A DNA stretch of 64,000 bases from Nitrospirillum iridis (GTDB taxonomy: Bacteria; Pseudomonadota; Alphaproteobacteria; Azospirillales; Azospirillaceae), in the NCBI RefSeq assembly GCF_014205765.1, contig NZ_JACIIZ010000005.1:260837-324836 (forward strand), written 5' to 3'. Below the pieces are notes generated by a model, which was not told where the DNA came from, ran no database searches, and saw only the letters and a list, made by a program, of their open reading frames with translations. The first letter of the stretch is position 1; each line of letters opens with the position of its first letter. The position numbers were made by a program, and so were the translations under genes. This document shows, piece after piece, positions 17,723 to 25,731 of the stretch.

Positions 17723-18067
17723 ATGAAGCTTGTCATGAAGTCCGCCCGCGCCACCGTCAGCGCCGCCGCCCTGGCGGTGGCCCTGACCGGTGGCCTGTAC
17801 ATCGCCAGCACCTCTCCGGCCGCCGCCCAGATCGGCGTGGATCTATGGGTGCGTGAAGCCCCGCCCCCGCCGCGCCATGAGGTGGTGCCCCCGCCGCCCG
17901 AACCCGGCCACATCTGGGTGGGTGGACACTGGGCCTGGCATGACCGCTGGGATTGGGAGGAAGGCCACTATGCGGCCCCGCCGCATCCGCATGCCCACTG
18001 GATCCCCGGGCACTGGCGCACCGGCCATGACGGCCGCCACATGTGGGTTGAGGGGCATTGGCGGTAG
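17723..18067 (+). CDS. YXWGXW-repeat-type exported protein
   Basis: A 114-residue protein with a signal peptide (KSARATVSAAALAVALTGGLYIASTSPAAAQ, cleavage near residue 36). The mature part is Pro-rich and then has tandem W-x-x-GHW/Y units (WVGGHW, EEGHY, WIPGHW, WVEGHW), the short aromatic repeat found in many proteobacterial periplasmic or surface proteins of unknown role. The ATG at 17723 has AGAGGTG about 8 bases upstream. A strong terminator follows at 18100-18130, so it is a single-gene unit. Confidence 0.8.
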   Translation: MKLVMKSARATVSAAALAVALTGGLYIASTSPAAAQIGVDLWVREAPPPPRHEVVPPPPEPGHIWVGGHWAWHDRWDWEEGHYAAPPHPHAHWIPGHWRTGHDGRHMWVEGHWR

Positions 18068-18099
18068 AGGCCCCGTCAGGCGCCGGCATAATCTGGAAG

Positions 18100-18130
18100 G
18101 GGGCATCGGCGGGTCCGGTGCCCCTTTTTC
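18100..18130 (+). terminator. Rho-independent terminator of the YXWGXW gene
   Basis: A 10-bp stem (18100-18109 with 18115-18124, one G-U), 5-base loop, then TTTTT. Confidence 0.9.
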
Positions 18131-18141
18131 GTGGGGCCGCC

Positions 18142-18678
18142 CTACCGGCGGCGAAAGGCCACGGCGTTCACCACCTTGTAGCCCAAGGTGCCGCTGAAAC
18201 GTTGCGTGGCGCGCTTGGTCGCCTCTTCCGCCGTCTCGGCCCCAACCAGGTAAACGCGTCCCGTGACCCACTCGTCGACATAGTCCGAAGGCGACATGCG
18301 GGCGGTGGCGGTTTCGCCGAAATCAGGGTTGGCGATGGTCAATTCCCAGAAATGATGAGCCGTGAGGGTCTGACGATCCAAGAGCACCAGCGGTTGGAGG
18401 CGACGTTCCCGCAAGGCCTTGCGCTCCTTGTCCAGGCTCTCCAACTCCTCGCGCAGTTCCTCCAGCGTGGCGCCCACGGTATCCAGGGTGGTGGTGATCT
18501 GCTCCAGTTCCCCCGACGTGCCGTCGATCTCCTGACGGAATTGGGCCACCAACGCCTCGCGCTTCGCCAGCTGACGGCTCAATTCCAGGCGGCGCACCGT
18601 CAGTTCACGCCACTGGCGGAACAGCAAGGCGGCCAACAGGCCGATCAGCAACAGCAGCAACCAACCCAATTCCATCAT
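18142..18678 (-). CDS. Membrane-anchored coiled-coil protein, second of a coupled pair
   Basis: A 178-residue protein: one N-terminal membrane helix (residues 4-20), a long heptad-rich coiled coil (about 24-92), then a compact C-terminal domain with DYVDEWVTGRVYLVGAETAEEATKRATQRF and a closing GYKVVNAVAFRR. The start overlaps the upstream gene by four bases (ATGA). The other gene of the pair has the same layout and a similar ending (EAAARRQLDMYFPEKG...SSFRR), so the two are probably diverged paralogues forming a heteromer. The C-terminal domain is not assigned to a known family. The convergent neighbour is the YXWGXW gene. Confidence 0.65.
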   Translation of the reverse strand: MMELGWLLLLLIGLLAALLFRQWRELTVRRLELSRQLAKREALVAQFRQEIDGTSGELEQITTTLDTVGATLEELREELESLDKERKALRERRLQPLVLLDRQTLTAHHFWELTIANPDFGETATARMSPSDYVDEWVTGRVYLVGAETAEEATKRATQRFSGTLGYKVVNAVAFRRR

Positions 18679-19181
18679 GATCCCCGGCGGAAGCTGCTGG
18701 GCCGCAGCGGCCCCTTTTCCGGGAAGTACATGTCCAGTTGCCGCCGGGCGGCGGCTTCCGACTCGGCCCAGATGCTCCCCCGGTGATCCACCCCGCGCAG
18801 CGGTGGCGGCAGTTCACGCCCCGGATCCACCGAGGGCGACGGCAAGAGGGTGCAGGCGTATTCCTCCTTGTCCTTCGAGGGTTCGCCCATCTGGTGCAGG
18901 ATGAAGAAGTCCCGCACCCGCATCTCGTTGTTGTCGACTCGCAAATGGGCGATGGCGGCCCGCATCTTCGCGGCATCCGCCCGCTTGGCCCCCAACGCCA
19001 TGCGTTGCTGTTCCAGGAAGGACAGGACCTGGGTCTTCTCGTTGGAAACGGCCCGCACCTTGTCGGTGGACGACCCCAGCGCCTTGCGCAGGCGCAGCTC
19101 GACCGTTTGCCGCCAGAGCCACAGCATAATGGCCGCCAGCAGCAGCAGGACGGAAAAGCCCATCAGGATTTGGATCAGCAT
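18675..19181 (-). CDS. Membrane-anchored coiled-coil protein, first of a coupled pair
   Basis: A 168-residue protein with an N-terminal membrane helix (about 4-24), a coiled coil (about 28-90) and a C-terminal domain containing EEYACTLLPSPS, SIWAESEAAARRQLDMYFP and a final FRR. It has the same order of parts as the protein encoded downstream, with which its stop codon overlaps (ATGA). Both C-terminal regions share a Trp followed by Glu/Ala-rich helix and aromatic-Phe spacing. Function unknown; such anchors with a soluble tail often organise envelope or division complexes, but nothing here proves that. Confidence 0.65.
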   Translation of the reverse strand: MLIQILMGFSVLLLLAAIMLWLWRQTVELRLRKALGSSTDKVRAVSNEKTQVLSFLEQQRMALGAKRADAAKMRAAIAHLRVDNNEMRVRDFFILHQMGEPSKDKEEYACTLLPSPSVDPGRELPPPLRGVDHRGSIWAESEAAARRQLDMYFPEKGPLRPSSFRRGS

Positions 19182-19245
19182 TCGCCAGACGACCGTACCG
19201 GCCCACCTAACAGCCGATCAGCCGCACCCCGCCCGGCCCGCGGCG

Positions 19246-19509
19246 TCAAGACGGCGCGTTGCCCGGGGGATCGAACAGCCGATCATAGTCAATGAGGCCA
19301 AAATGGAAGACACCCCAAACAAGGGCGAGGATTACCGCTGAAATGATGCTCGTCCATATGAATTTACGCTTCAGGTCATGAAATGCCGGCGCGCCGGGGT
19401 CATTGCCTTTTTGTGGGCTGTCATCGCGCCGAACGCCGAACGGCAAAACCGCGAACAGCACCACCCACCACAGCGTGAAATAGATGGCGACAAGCGTGAC
19501 CAGGCTCAT
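19246..19509 (-). CDS. DUF1467 family membrane protein
   Basis: An 87-residue protein with two membrane helices (about 3-25 and 53-73). The N-terminus TLVAIYFTLWWVVLFAVLPFGVR is diagnostic of DUF1467. ATG 19509 is preferred because AAGGAG lies 6 bases upstream. In many alphaproteobacteria this gene follows rnj directly; here two opposite-strand genes (19782-20930) separate them. The function is unknown. Confidence 0.85.
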   Translation of the reverse strand: MSLVTLVAIYFTLWWVVLFAVLPFGVRRDDSPQKGNDPGAPAFHDLKRKFIWTSIISAVILALVWGVFHFGLIDYDRLFDPPGNAPS

Positions 19510-19781
19510 GACGCTCCTTCCCGGCGCGGCCGGCGCCCCACCGGAAGGCAATGGCACCAGACCCATATTGGCGGGCCGCCAAGTGGCCGCCCTTCCTACT
19601 TACCCCGTGCCGGCGCCGGCGCCAACGGCCTTCGCGGCAACAGGCAGGCGATACACGTATTAATGGCGGTTTTATTGCACTGTACGCCGAAAGATATTCG
19701 CCGTTACCCACCTCACAGCTTGCAATGCCACGCCACCGGCCCGCCAAATAGGGGCACATCCCACTCCCGCAGGAGGTCCGC

Positions 19782-20138
19782 ATGATCGACCCGTGGCATC
19801 TCAAAGCACGCGGCGACAGTCAGGCGTCGGCGACACCAGTCCGCGTTTCCATCGCCTTCGTCGTCAAGGTCAGCCTGACGGCCTCCGGCGGCACCGGCGG
19901 TGTGCGGCTGGTGTCCACCGCCCCCGGCCGGCGTCGGGTGCTACTAAACCAGGCCAGCAGCAGTGCGCGTGTCTATCCCGGTTTCGGACGCCGCATCCGC
20001 ACGTTGGTCACCGCGTCCGGCAGTCGCCAGCGGGTCAGCATCCTGCCCACCAACGCCCCCACCACCCTGGGCCTGTCGGAATTCATCGAGTTCCTGGCCT
20101 TGCCCGACGGCACTTGGCTGACCCTGGTCAAACCCTAA
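19782..20138 (+). CDS. Hypothetical protein, first gene of an inserted pair
   Basis: A 118-residue protein starting at ATG 19782 behind a perfect AGGAGG (19771-19776). It is rich in Val, Ser, Arg and Thr, with predicted beta strands and no membrane helix or signal peptide; phrases such as VRLVSTAPGRRRVLLNQASSSARVYPGFG look like a small beta-barrel. No family recognised. The next gene begins with GTG immediately after its TAA, so the two are one operon. The 272 bases upstream (19510-19781) show no gene. Confidence 0.65.
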   Translation: MIDPWHLKARGDSQASATPVRVSIAFVVKVSLTASGGTGGVRLVSTAPGRRRVLLNQASSSARVYPGFGRRIRTLVTASGSRQRVSILPTNAPTTLGLSEFIEFLALPDGTWLTLVKP

Positions 20139-20930
20139 GTGAGGGATCAGGCCCTGGAGGGGGAGCGGATCGACTTTATCGCGGAACTGCCGCTGCCGGG
20201 CCAGGCCATCCGTGACCATATCCGTGCCGCCCTCGCCCGCGGGCTACCGGAGGTGACGCCGGGGACGCTGGCTGGGCGGGCGGCCCTGCTGGTGGCCAAC
20301 GGCCCCTCCGCCCACCAAGCCCCCCTGGAACCGGGCAGGACCGCGACGGACGGCGGCCCGGTCCTTCGCGTCGCCCTCAACGGCGCGCTGTCGCTGTTCC
20401 GCGCCCGGCGGCGGGCACCAGACTATTTCGTCGCCTGCGACCCCCAGCCCCTGGTGGCGGACTTCCTGGCCGACGCGCCGATGGATACGACCTACCTGAT
20501 CGCCAGCCGCTGCCACCCCCGGGTGTTCGACGCCTTGGAGGGGCGCCGGGTGCTTCTGTGGCACCTGGATGAAGTGGAAGCCGAGACCGAGTTGACGGGG
20601 CGCGAACGCATTGGCGCGGGATTGTCGGTGACCAATGCCGCCCTGATGCTGTTCCATCATATGGGTGTGCGGCACCTGGACATTTGGGGCCTTGATTGCA
20701 GTGCCGCCGATGACGGCACCCATCATGCCGGCCCAGGCTGCACCGAAGGTCCCTATCAGCCCATCCGGGTGGGGGACAGGTTATTCCAGTCCAAACCCGC
20801 CTGGGCGGCGGAGGCGCAACAGTTCCTGCTGCACCTCCACGCCATCGACGCCGAGGTCACGGTGAATGGCGACGGCATGCTAGCCGCCATCCTGGCAGAG
20901 TTCGGCCGACGGCAGCGGATGGAGAGCTGA
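20139..20930 (+). CDS. DUF115 (MptE-like) domain protein
   Basis: A 263-residue soluble protein. The motif LLVANGPSA (about residues 49-57) and later LRVALNGALSLF..., PDYFVACDPQP, TYLIASRCHPRVFDAL and LDIWGLDCS match the DUF115/MptE-like fold of 6-hydroxymethylpterin diphosphokinase relatives, also found in motility-accessory (Maf-like) and phage-linked proteins. The GTG at 20139 follows the previous stop without a gap; no better start exists. The enzymatic role is unknown; a nucleotide- or sugar-binding role is inferred. It converges on rnj with a 12-base gap. Confidence 0.75.
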   Translation: MRDQALEGERIDFIAELPLPGQAIRDHIRAALARGLPEVTPGTLAGRAALLVANGPSAHQAPLEPGRTATDGGPVLRVALNGALSLFRARRRAPDYFVACDPQPLVADFLADAPMDTTYLIASRCHPRVFDALEGRRVLLWHLDEVEAETELTGRERIGAGLSVTNAALMLFHHMGVRHLDIWGLDCSAADDGTHHAGPGCTEGPYQPIRVGDRLFQSKPAWAAEAQQFLLHLHAIDAEVTVNGDGMLAAILAEFGRRQRMES

Positions 20931-20942
20931 GGGCGCGCGGGC

Positions 20943-22607
20943 TTACACCCGCACCAGATGAACCTCGGTCACCGGCTTGCGGCCCTGCGCGGCGTGGAAG
21001 GTGCGGCGCACGGCCAGGCGCGCGGCCTCGGTCACGGCCACGTCATCGCGGCGCTGGGCGGCGCCCAGCTTGTCCACCGCTTGGGCGATCCCCTTGACCA
21101 GGCCTTCGATGAACGGCGCGTCGTCTTCGACATCCAACAGGCCGACGACGCTGAGCTTGGGGTCGGCCAGCAGGTCGACGTCGTCCATCACCAGGGTGAC
21201 GACGGCGGCACCATTGAAGACCATGCGGTTGCGGGTGCGCAGCAAGGCGCCGCCCAAGGGCACCAGGCGGCGGCCGTCCAGGCACAGCTTGCCCGACGGC
21301 ACGGTGCCGATGACCGCGGGCTCACCCGGGCCGATGCGGATGACGACGCCATTCTCCGGCACCAGGGCGCGGGGCACCTGGCATTCCAGCGCCAGATCGG
21401 CATGGGCCTTCAGGTGGCGCTGTTCGCCATGCACAGGCACGGCCAGGTAGGGGCGCACCCACTGGTACATCTGCGCCAGCTCATCGCGCGCCGGGTGACC
21501 GGAGACATGGACGTCGGCGTCGCTGGCCGTCACCACCTCGATACCCCGGCGGATCAGGCCGTTCTGCACCTTGGCGATGGCCTTCTCATTGCCCGGGATC
21601 TCACGGGAGGAGAAGACGACGACGTCACCCGGCTCCAGGTCGATCTCGGGGTGGTCGCCATCGGCGATGCGGGCCAGGGCGGCGCGCGGCTCACCCTGGC
21701 TGCCGGTGCAGATCAGCACCTGGGCCTCACGCGGCAGGTAGCCCACGTCATGCTCGGAGACGAAGGGCGGCAGATCCTTGAGATAGCCGGTGCCGCGCGC
21801 CGCCTCGTTGATGCGGCGCAGGCTACGGCCGACCAGGGCCACCTGCCGGTCATGGGCCGCCGCCGCCTTCGCGATGGAATGCAAGCGGGCCACGTTGGTG
21901 GCGAAGCAGGCCACGGCCACGCGCCGACCGGGATAACGGCCGATCAGTTCCTCCAGCCCCACAGCGACCGTGCCTTCAGAACCGGAGGTGCCGGGCACCG
22001 TGGCGTTGGTGCTGTCGCAAACCAGGGCGGTGACGCCCTGGTGCCCCAGGGCGATCAACGCCGCCTCGTCCACCGGGACCCCCACGCGGGGGTCGGGGTC
22101 CAGCTTCCAGTCACCGGTGTGCAGCACGGTCCCGCCGGGCGTGCGGATGACCAGGGCGTTGGGCTCGGGAATGGAGTGGGTGAGCGAAATCAGCTCGATA
22201 TCGAAGGGACCGACATGGAAACGGCCGGAGAGCGGCACCTCGATGATCTGCACCAGGCCGCTGAACTCCGTCTCGCGCAGCTTGGCGCGCAGCACGGCGG
22301 CGGTGAAGGGGGTGGCGTAGACGGGGCAGCGCAACTCCGTCCACAGATATTGGACGGCCCCCAGATGGTCCTCATGGGCGTGGGTCAGGACCAGGCCCGC
22401 CAGGTCTTCCCGCCGTTCGGCGATGAATTCCGGATCCGGCATGACGACATCGACACCGGGCGCCGCGTCATCGCCGAAGCTGACCCCCAGGTCCACCATC
22501 AGCCATTTGCCCGCATGATGGTAAAGGTTGAGGTTCATACCGATTTCGCCGGACCCACCCAACGGCAGGAAATACAGGGCGTCGGGGGACAGCAAATCGT
22601 CGATCAT
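20943..22607 (-). CDS. rnj: Ribonuclease J
   Basis: A 554-residue metallo-beta-lactamase/beta-CASP RNase with 5'-exo and endonuclease activity in mRNA decay and rRNA maturation. The N-terminal sheet (LGGSGEIGMN, residues 17-24) leads to the zinc motif HAHEDH at 76-81, followed by further ligands (LHTGDWKLD). The beta-CASP region and the VSGHPARDEL motif (second metal/phosphate site) come next, and a C-terminal domain ends the chain. Length is normal. It is the last gene of the nuo-birA-coaX-rnj run, 51 bases after coaX, as usual for alphaproteobacteria. Confidence 0.97.
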   Translation of the reverse strand: MIDDLLSPDALYFLPLGGSGEIGMNLNLYHHAGKWLMVDLGVSFGDDAAPGVDVVMPDPEFIAERREDLAGLVLTHAHEDHLGAVQYLWTELRCPVYATPFTAAVLRAKLRETEFSGLVQIIEVPLSGRFHVGPFDIELISLTHSIPEPNALVIRTPGGTVLHTGDWKLDPDPRVGVPVDEAALIALGHQGVTALVCDSTNATVPGTSGSEGTVAVGLEELIGRYPGRRVAVACFATNVARLHSIAKAAAAHDRQVALVGRSLRRINEAARGTGYLKDLPPFVSEHDVGYLPREAQVLICTGSQGEPRAALARIADGDHPEIDLEPGDVVVFSSREIPGNEKAIAKVQNGLIRRGIEVVTASDADVHVSGHPARDELAQMYQWVRPYLAVPVHGEQRHLKAHADLALECQVPRALVPENGVVIRIGPGEPAVIGTVPSGKLCLDGRRLVPLGGALLRTRNRMVFNGAAVVTLVMDDVDLLADPKLSVVGLLDVEDDAPFIEGLVKGIAQAVDKLGAAQRRDDVAVTEAARLAVRRTFHAAQGRKPVTEVHLVRV

Positions 22608-22658
22608 GGATACCTGGGAAACCGGGGAAAAGAGACGCGGGGGCGAGGGGATGGGGCG

Positions 22659-23450
22659 TCAGCCCCCTGATTTGGCGTTGCGGCGGTGAATGAGCAAGAG
22701 GCCGCGCAGAGTCAGGTCATTGTCGATATGGTCGACCATGCCGGTCTCCTCCGCGAAGATCCGCACCATGCCGCCGGTGCCGATCACCGTGACGGGCGGC
22801 GTGCCGGTCGGCGACAGCTCCGCCTTGATGCGGCGCAGCAGGCCCTCGATCATGGCGGTGTAGCCCCAATACATGCCCGACTGCATGGCCCCGACCGTGC
22901 CACGGCCAATGACCTGGTCCGGCTTGGCGATGTCAACTTTGGGCAGCTGCGCCGCGACACGGTGCAGCGCGTCCAGCGACAGCGTCGGCCCGGGGGCGAT
23001 GACGCCGCCGGCAAAGGCGCCGTCGGCATCGACCACATCGAAGGTGGTGCCGGTGCCGATGTCCAGCACCACCAGCGGCGCCTTATATCGTTCCGTTGCC
23101 GCAACAGCATTGACCAGGCGATCGGCCCCCGCCTCACGCGGATTGTCGATGCGAATCTCGATGCCCAAATCCACCGCCGGATCGCCGATGCGCATCGGTA
23201 CGCAACCGAAATGATCCACGCACAGGCGGGTCAGATCGGGCGTCGCCGCCGGCACCACGGAGGATAGGATGGCCGCGTTGACATCCTTGGGCGTCAGGCC
23301 CTTCAACGCCATGGCCGAAACCAGCCACACCGCATATTCGTCCGAGGTGCGGCGGCTGTCCGTGGAAATGCGCCAACGGCCCCGGGGTGTCTCACCGTCA
23401 TAGACGGCGAAGACCACGTTGGTGTTGCCGGCATCGATGGCGAGCAGCAT
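22659..23450 (-). CDS. coaX: Type III pantothenate kinase
   Basis: A 263-residue cytoplasmic enzyme that phosphorylates pantothenate in the first committed step of CoA synthesis; this type is not feedback-inhibited by CoA. The ASKHA-fold ATP motif DAGNTN is at residues 6-11, GADRLVNAVAA carries the pantothenate-site Asp, and VLDIGTGTTFDVVDADGAFAGG the phosphate-2 loop and general base. ATG 23450 has AGGAG six bases upstream. It follows birA by 14 bases and probably shares its transcript. Confidence 0.96.
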   Translation of the reverse strand: MLLAIDAGNTNVVFAVYDGETPRGRWRISTDSRRTSDEYAVWLVSAMALKGLTPKDVNAAILSSVVPAATPDLTRLCVDHFGCVPMRIGDPAVDLGIEIRIDNPREAGADRLVNAVAATERYKAPLVVLDIGTGTTFDVVDADGAFAGGVIAPGPTLSLDALHRVAAQLPKVDIAKPDQVIGRGTVGAMQSGMYWGYTAMIEGLLRRIKAELSPTGTPPVTVIGTGGMVRIFAEETGMVDHIDNDLTLRGLLLIHRRNAKSGG

Positions 23451-23464
23451 GATTTCTCCTGCCT

Positions 23465-24277
23465 CTATCGGGGGCCGCTGAGGATGGGGAAGAAAACGTC
23501 GCCGGCGCTCACCTTGACCGATCCTTGCGCCGTTTCCACCAGCAGTGCGCCGTCAACGTCCAGATCCACCAGGCGGCCGTCAAAGGACCGGTCGTGCAGC
23601 CGCACGGTGACGGCGCCCCCCAAACCCTGCGCCGCGTTCAGCCAAGCGGCGCGCACCGGCGCGAAACCATAATCCTGCCAGCGGCGATACCAGCGGTCGA
23701 AGGCGCCGGCATAGGCGGCCATGACCAGATCTGGTTCCACATCCGCCCCCAATGCCAACAGCGAGGTGGCGGGATAGTCCGCGGTATCCGGATGGTGGCG
23801 CACATTCATGCCCATCCCCACCGCCACCCAGGCGACAGAGCCATCCAGATCCGCTTCGGATTCCAGCAGAATTCCGGCGATCTTGGCGCCGTCCACCAGA
23901 ATATCGTTGGGCCATTTCAGCTTGGGCGCGGCCGCGATCAGGCCATCCACCGCCTCCCCCGCCGCGAGCGCGGTGACGAAGGACAGTTCGGCCGCCCGCT
24001 GGGGCGTGCCGCCGGGCCGTAACAGCAGGGTGCACGCCAGGTTGCCGGCGTCCGACAGCCAGGACCGGCCGCGCCGGCCCCGCCCCGCCTCTTGACGAAC
24101 GGCCCGAACCAGCGCGCCTTCCGGCGCACCCGTTCGGGCCATGTCCTTCACGATATCATTGGTGCTGCCGCACCGTTCCAGCACCGTCGGCCGGATCCAG
24201 TCCGGCAGACGGTGGGGGAAGGCGCCGCCCAGCGAAGCGCCCGAGGGCGTTCCGGCGGCGGGCGCCCGCTCCCTCAA
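23465..24277 (-). CDS. birA: Biotin--[acetyl-CoA-carboxylase] ligase
   Basis: A 270-residue biotin protein ligase that makes biotinyl-AMP and attaches biotin to carrier proteins. Core motifs: [31 protein letters not shown] (the GRGRRGR adenylate loop), [21 protein letters not shown] and a C-terminal SH3-like domain. The N-terminal DNA-binding domain of E. coli BirA is absent, so it is an enzyme only. The only upstream start is TTG at 24277, overlapping the nuoN stop (TTGA); a GTG at about residue 32 is the alternative. Coupling to nuoN is the common alphaproteobacterial arrangement. Confidence 0.94.
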   Translation of the reverse strand: MRERAPAAGTPSGASLGGAFPHRLPDWIRPTVLERCGSTNDIVKDMARTGAPEGALVRAVRQEAGRGRRGRSWLSDAGNLACTLLLRPGGTPQRAAELSFVTALAAGEAVDGLIAAAPKLKWPNDILVDGAKIAGILLESEADLDGSVAWVAVGMGMNVRHHPDTADYPATSLLALGADVEPDLVMAAYAGAFDRWYRRWQDYGFAPVRAAWLNAAQGLGGAVTVRLHDRSFDGRLVDLDVDGALLVETAQGSVKVSAGDVFFPILSGPR

Positions 24278-25713
24278 TGGAACAGACTGGCGGCGGCCGC
24301 CGCGGCGCTGTTCAGCACCGGGGTGCCGATGACCAGGGCCACCGGGAAGACCACCAGGGCGGTGGCGGTGACGACCCAGGAAAGCCCGGCGCTGGGACGA
24401 TCCAGCGGTTCCTTGACGTCATCGAACCAGGACACCTTGCAGACCTTCAGGTAGTAGAAGAGGCTGATGCCGCTGGTCAGCGCCATGATGATGGACAGCG
24501 GATACAGCCCCGCCTTCCAGGCCGCCATGAACACCAGCAGCTTGCCGAAGAAGCCGGCCGCCGGCGGCACGCCCGCCATGGAGAACATGAAGATGGCCAG
24601 GGCCAGGGCCAGCATGGGGTTGGTCTTGGAGAGGCCGGCCAAGTCGGCGATCTCTTCCACGGCCTTCCCCTTCTGGCGCATGGCGATGATGATGGCGAAG
24701 GTGCCGACCGTCATGACCAGATAGATCGCCATGTAGATCAGCACGGCCTGGACGCCGTCGGCGGTGCCGGCCGCGACGCCGACCAGGGCATAGCCGATGT
24801 TGGCGATGGAACTATAGGCCATCAGGCGCTTGATGTTGGACTGGCGGATGGCCGCCAGCGAGCCCACCAACATGGAGGCGACGGAGCAGAACTCGATCAC
24901 CTGGCGCCACTGGGGCAACAGCGAACCGAAGGGGCCTTCCAGGACACGGATGAACAGGCAAATGGCCGCCACCTTGGGGGCCACGGCGAAGAATGCCGAG
25001 ACCGGGGTGGGGGCGCCCTCATAGACGTCCGGCGTCCACATGTGGAAGGGCACGGCCGAGATCTTGAAGGCCAGGCCAGCGGCGACGAACACCAGGCCGA
25101 CAATCACCCCCAGGGGGGCGGGACCGGCCTGCAGGACCTGGGCGATGGTGATGAAGTTTGTGGTGCCGGCGAAACCGTAGATCAGGCTGATGCCGTACAG
25201 CAGCATGCCCGAGGACAGGGCGCCGAGGACGAAATACTTCAGGCCGGCCTCGGTGCTCTTGGCGGAATCGCGGCGGAAGGACGCGATGACGTAGAGCGAC
25301 AGGCTCTGCAGTTCCAGCCCGACATAGAGCGACAACAGGTCGTTGGCCGACACCATCATCATCATGCCGACGGTGGCGAGCACCATGAGCACCGGAAACT
25401 CGAACCGGTCCATATCCTCGCGGGCGATGAAGTTCTGGGCGATGATGAGCGACAGGCCCGTGCCCAGAAGGATCAGCAGCTTGGAGAAGACGGCGAAGCT
25501 GTCGGTGATGTACAGGCCGGAGAAGGCCACGTCGTAGCCATCCTGGCGCAGCAGAAGGACGCCGGTGACCACCAGGGCGACCACGGCCAGGCCGCTGACC
25601 AGACGGGCGCCGCCGTTGCCGCGGAACACACCCAGCATCAGCAGCAGCATCGCCGCCACGGCCAGGAAGATCTCAGGCAGGGCCGGGATCAGATCGGTGA
25701 GGACAGGTTGCAT
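24274..25713 (-). CDS. nuoN: NADH-quinone oxidoreductase subunit N
   Basis: A 479-residue antiporter-like subunit of complex I with about 14 membrane helices, one of three (L, M, N) proton-pumping modules. Conserved features: [17 protein letters not shown] (TM5 Glu region), [23 protein letters not shown] and the Lys-containing helix around [17 protein letters not shown]. It is the last nuo gene, 18 bases after nuoM, with birA overlapping its stop. Confidence 0.98.
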   Translation of the reverse strand: MQPVLTDLIPALPEIFLAVAAMLLLMLGVFRGNGGARLVSGLAVVALVVTGVLLLRQDGYDVAFSGLYITDSFAVFSKLLILLGTGLSLIIAQNFIAREDMDRFEFPVLMVLATVGMMMMVSANDLLSLYVGLELQSLSLYVIASFRRDSAKSTEAGLKYFVLGALSSGMLLYGISLIYGFAGTTNFITIAQVLQAGPAPLGVIVGLVFVAAGLAFKISAVPFHMWTPDVYEGAPTPVSAFFAVAPKVAAICLFIRVLEGPFGSLLPQWRQVIEFCSVASMLVGSLAAIRQSNIKRLMAYSSIANIGYALVGVAAGTADGVQAVLIYMAIYLVMTVGTFAIIIAMRQKGKAVEEIADLAGLSKTNPMLALALAIFMFSMAGVPPAAGFFGKLLVFMAAWKAGLYPLSIIMALTSGISLFYYLKVCKVSWFDDVKEPLDRPSAGLSWVVTATALVVFPVALVIGTPVLNSAAAAAASLFH

Positions 25714-25731
25714 GGATCGTTTCCCGCTGGG

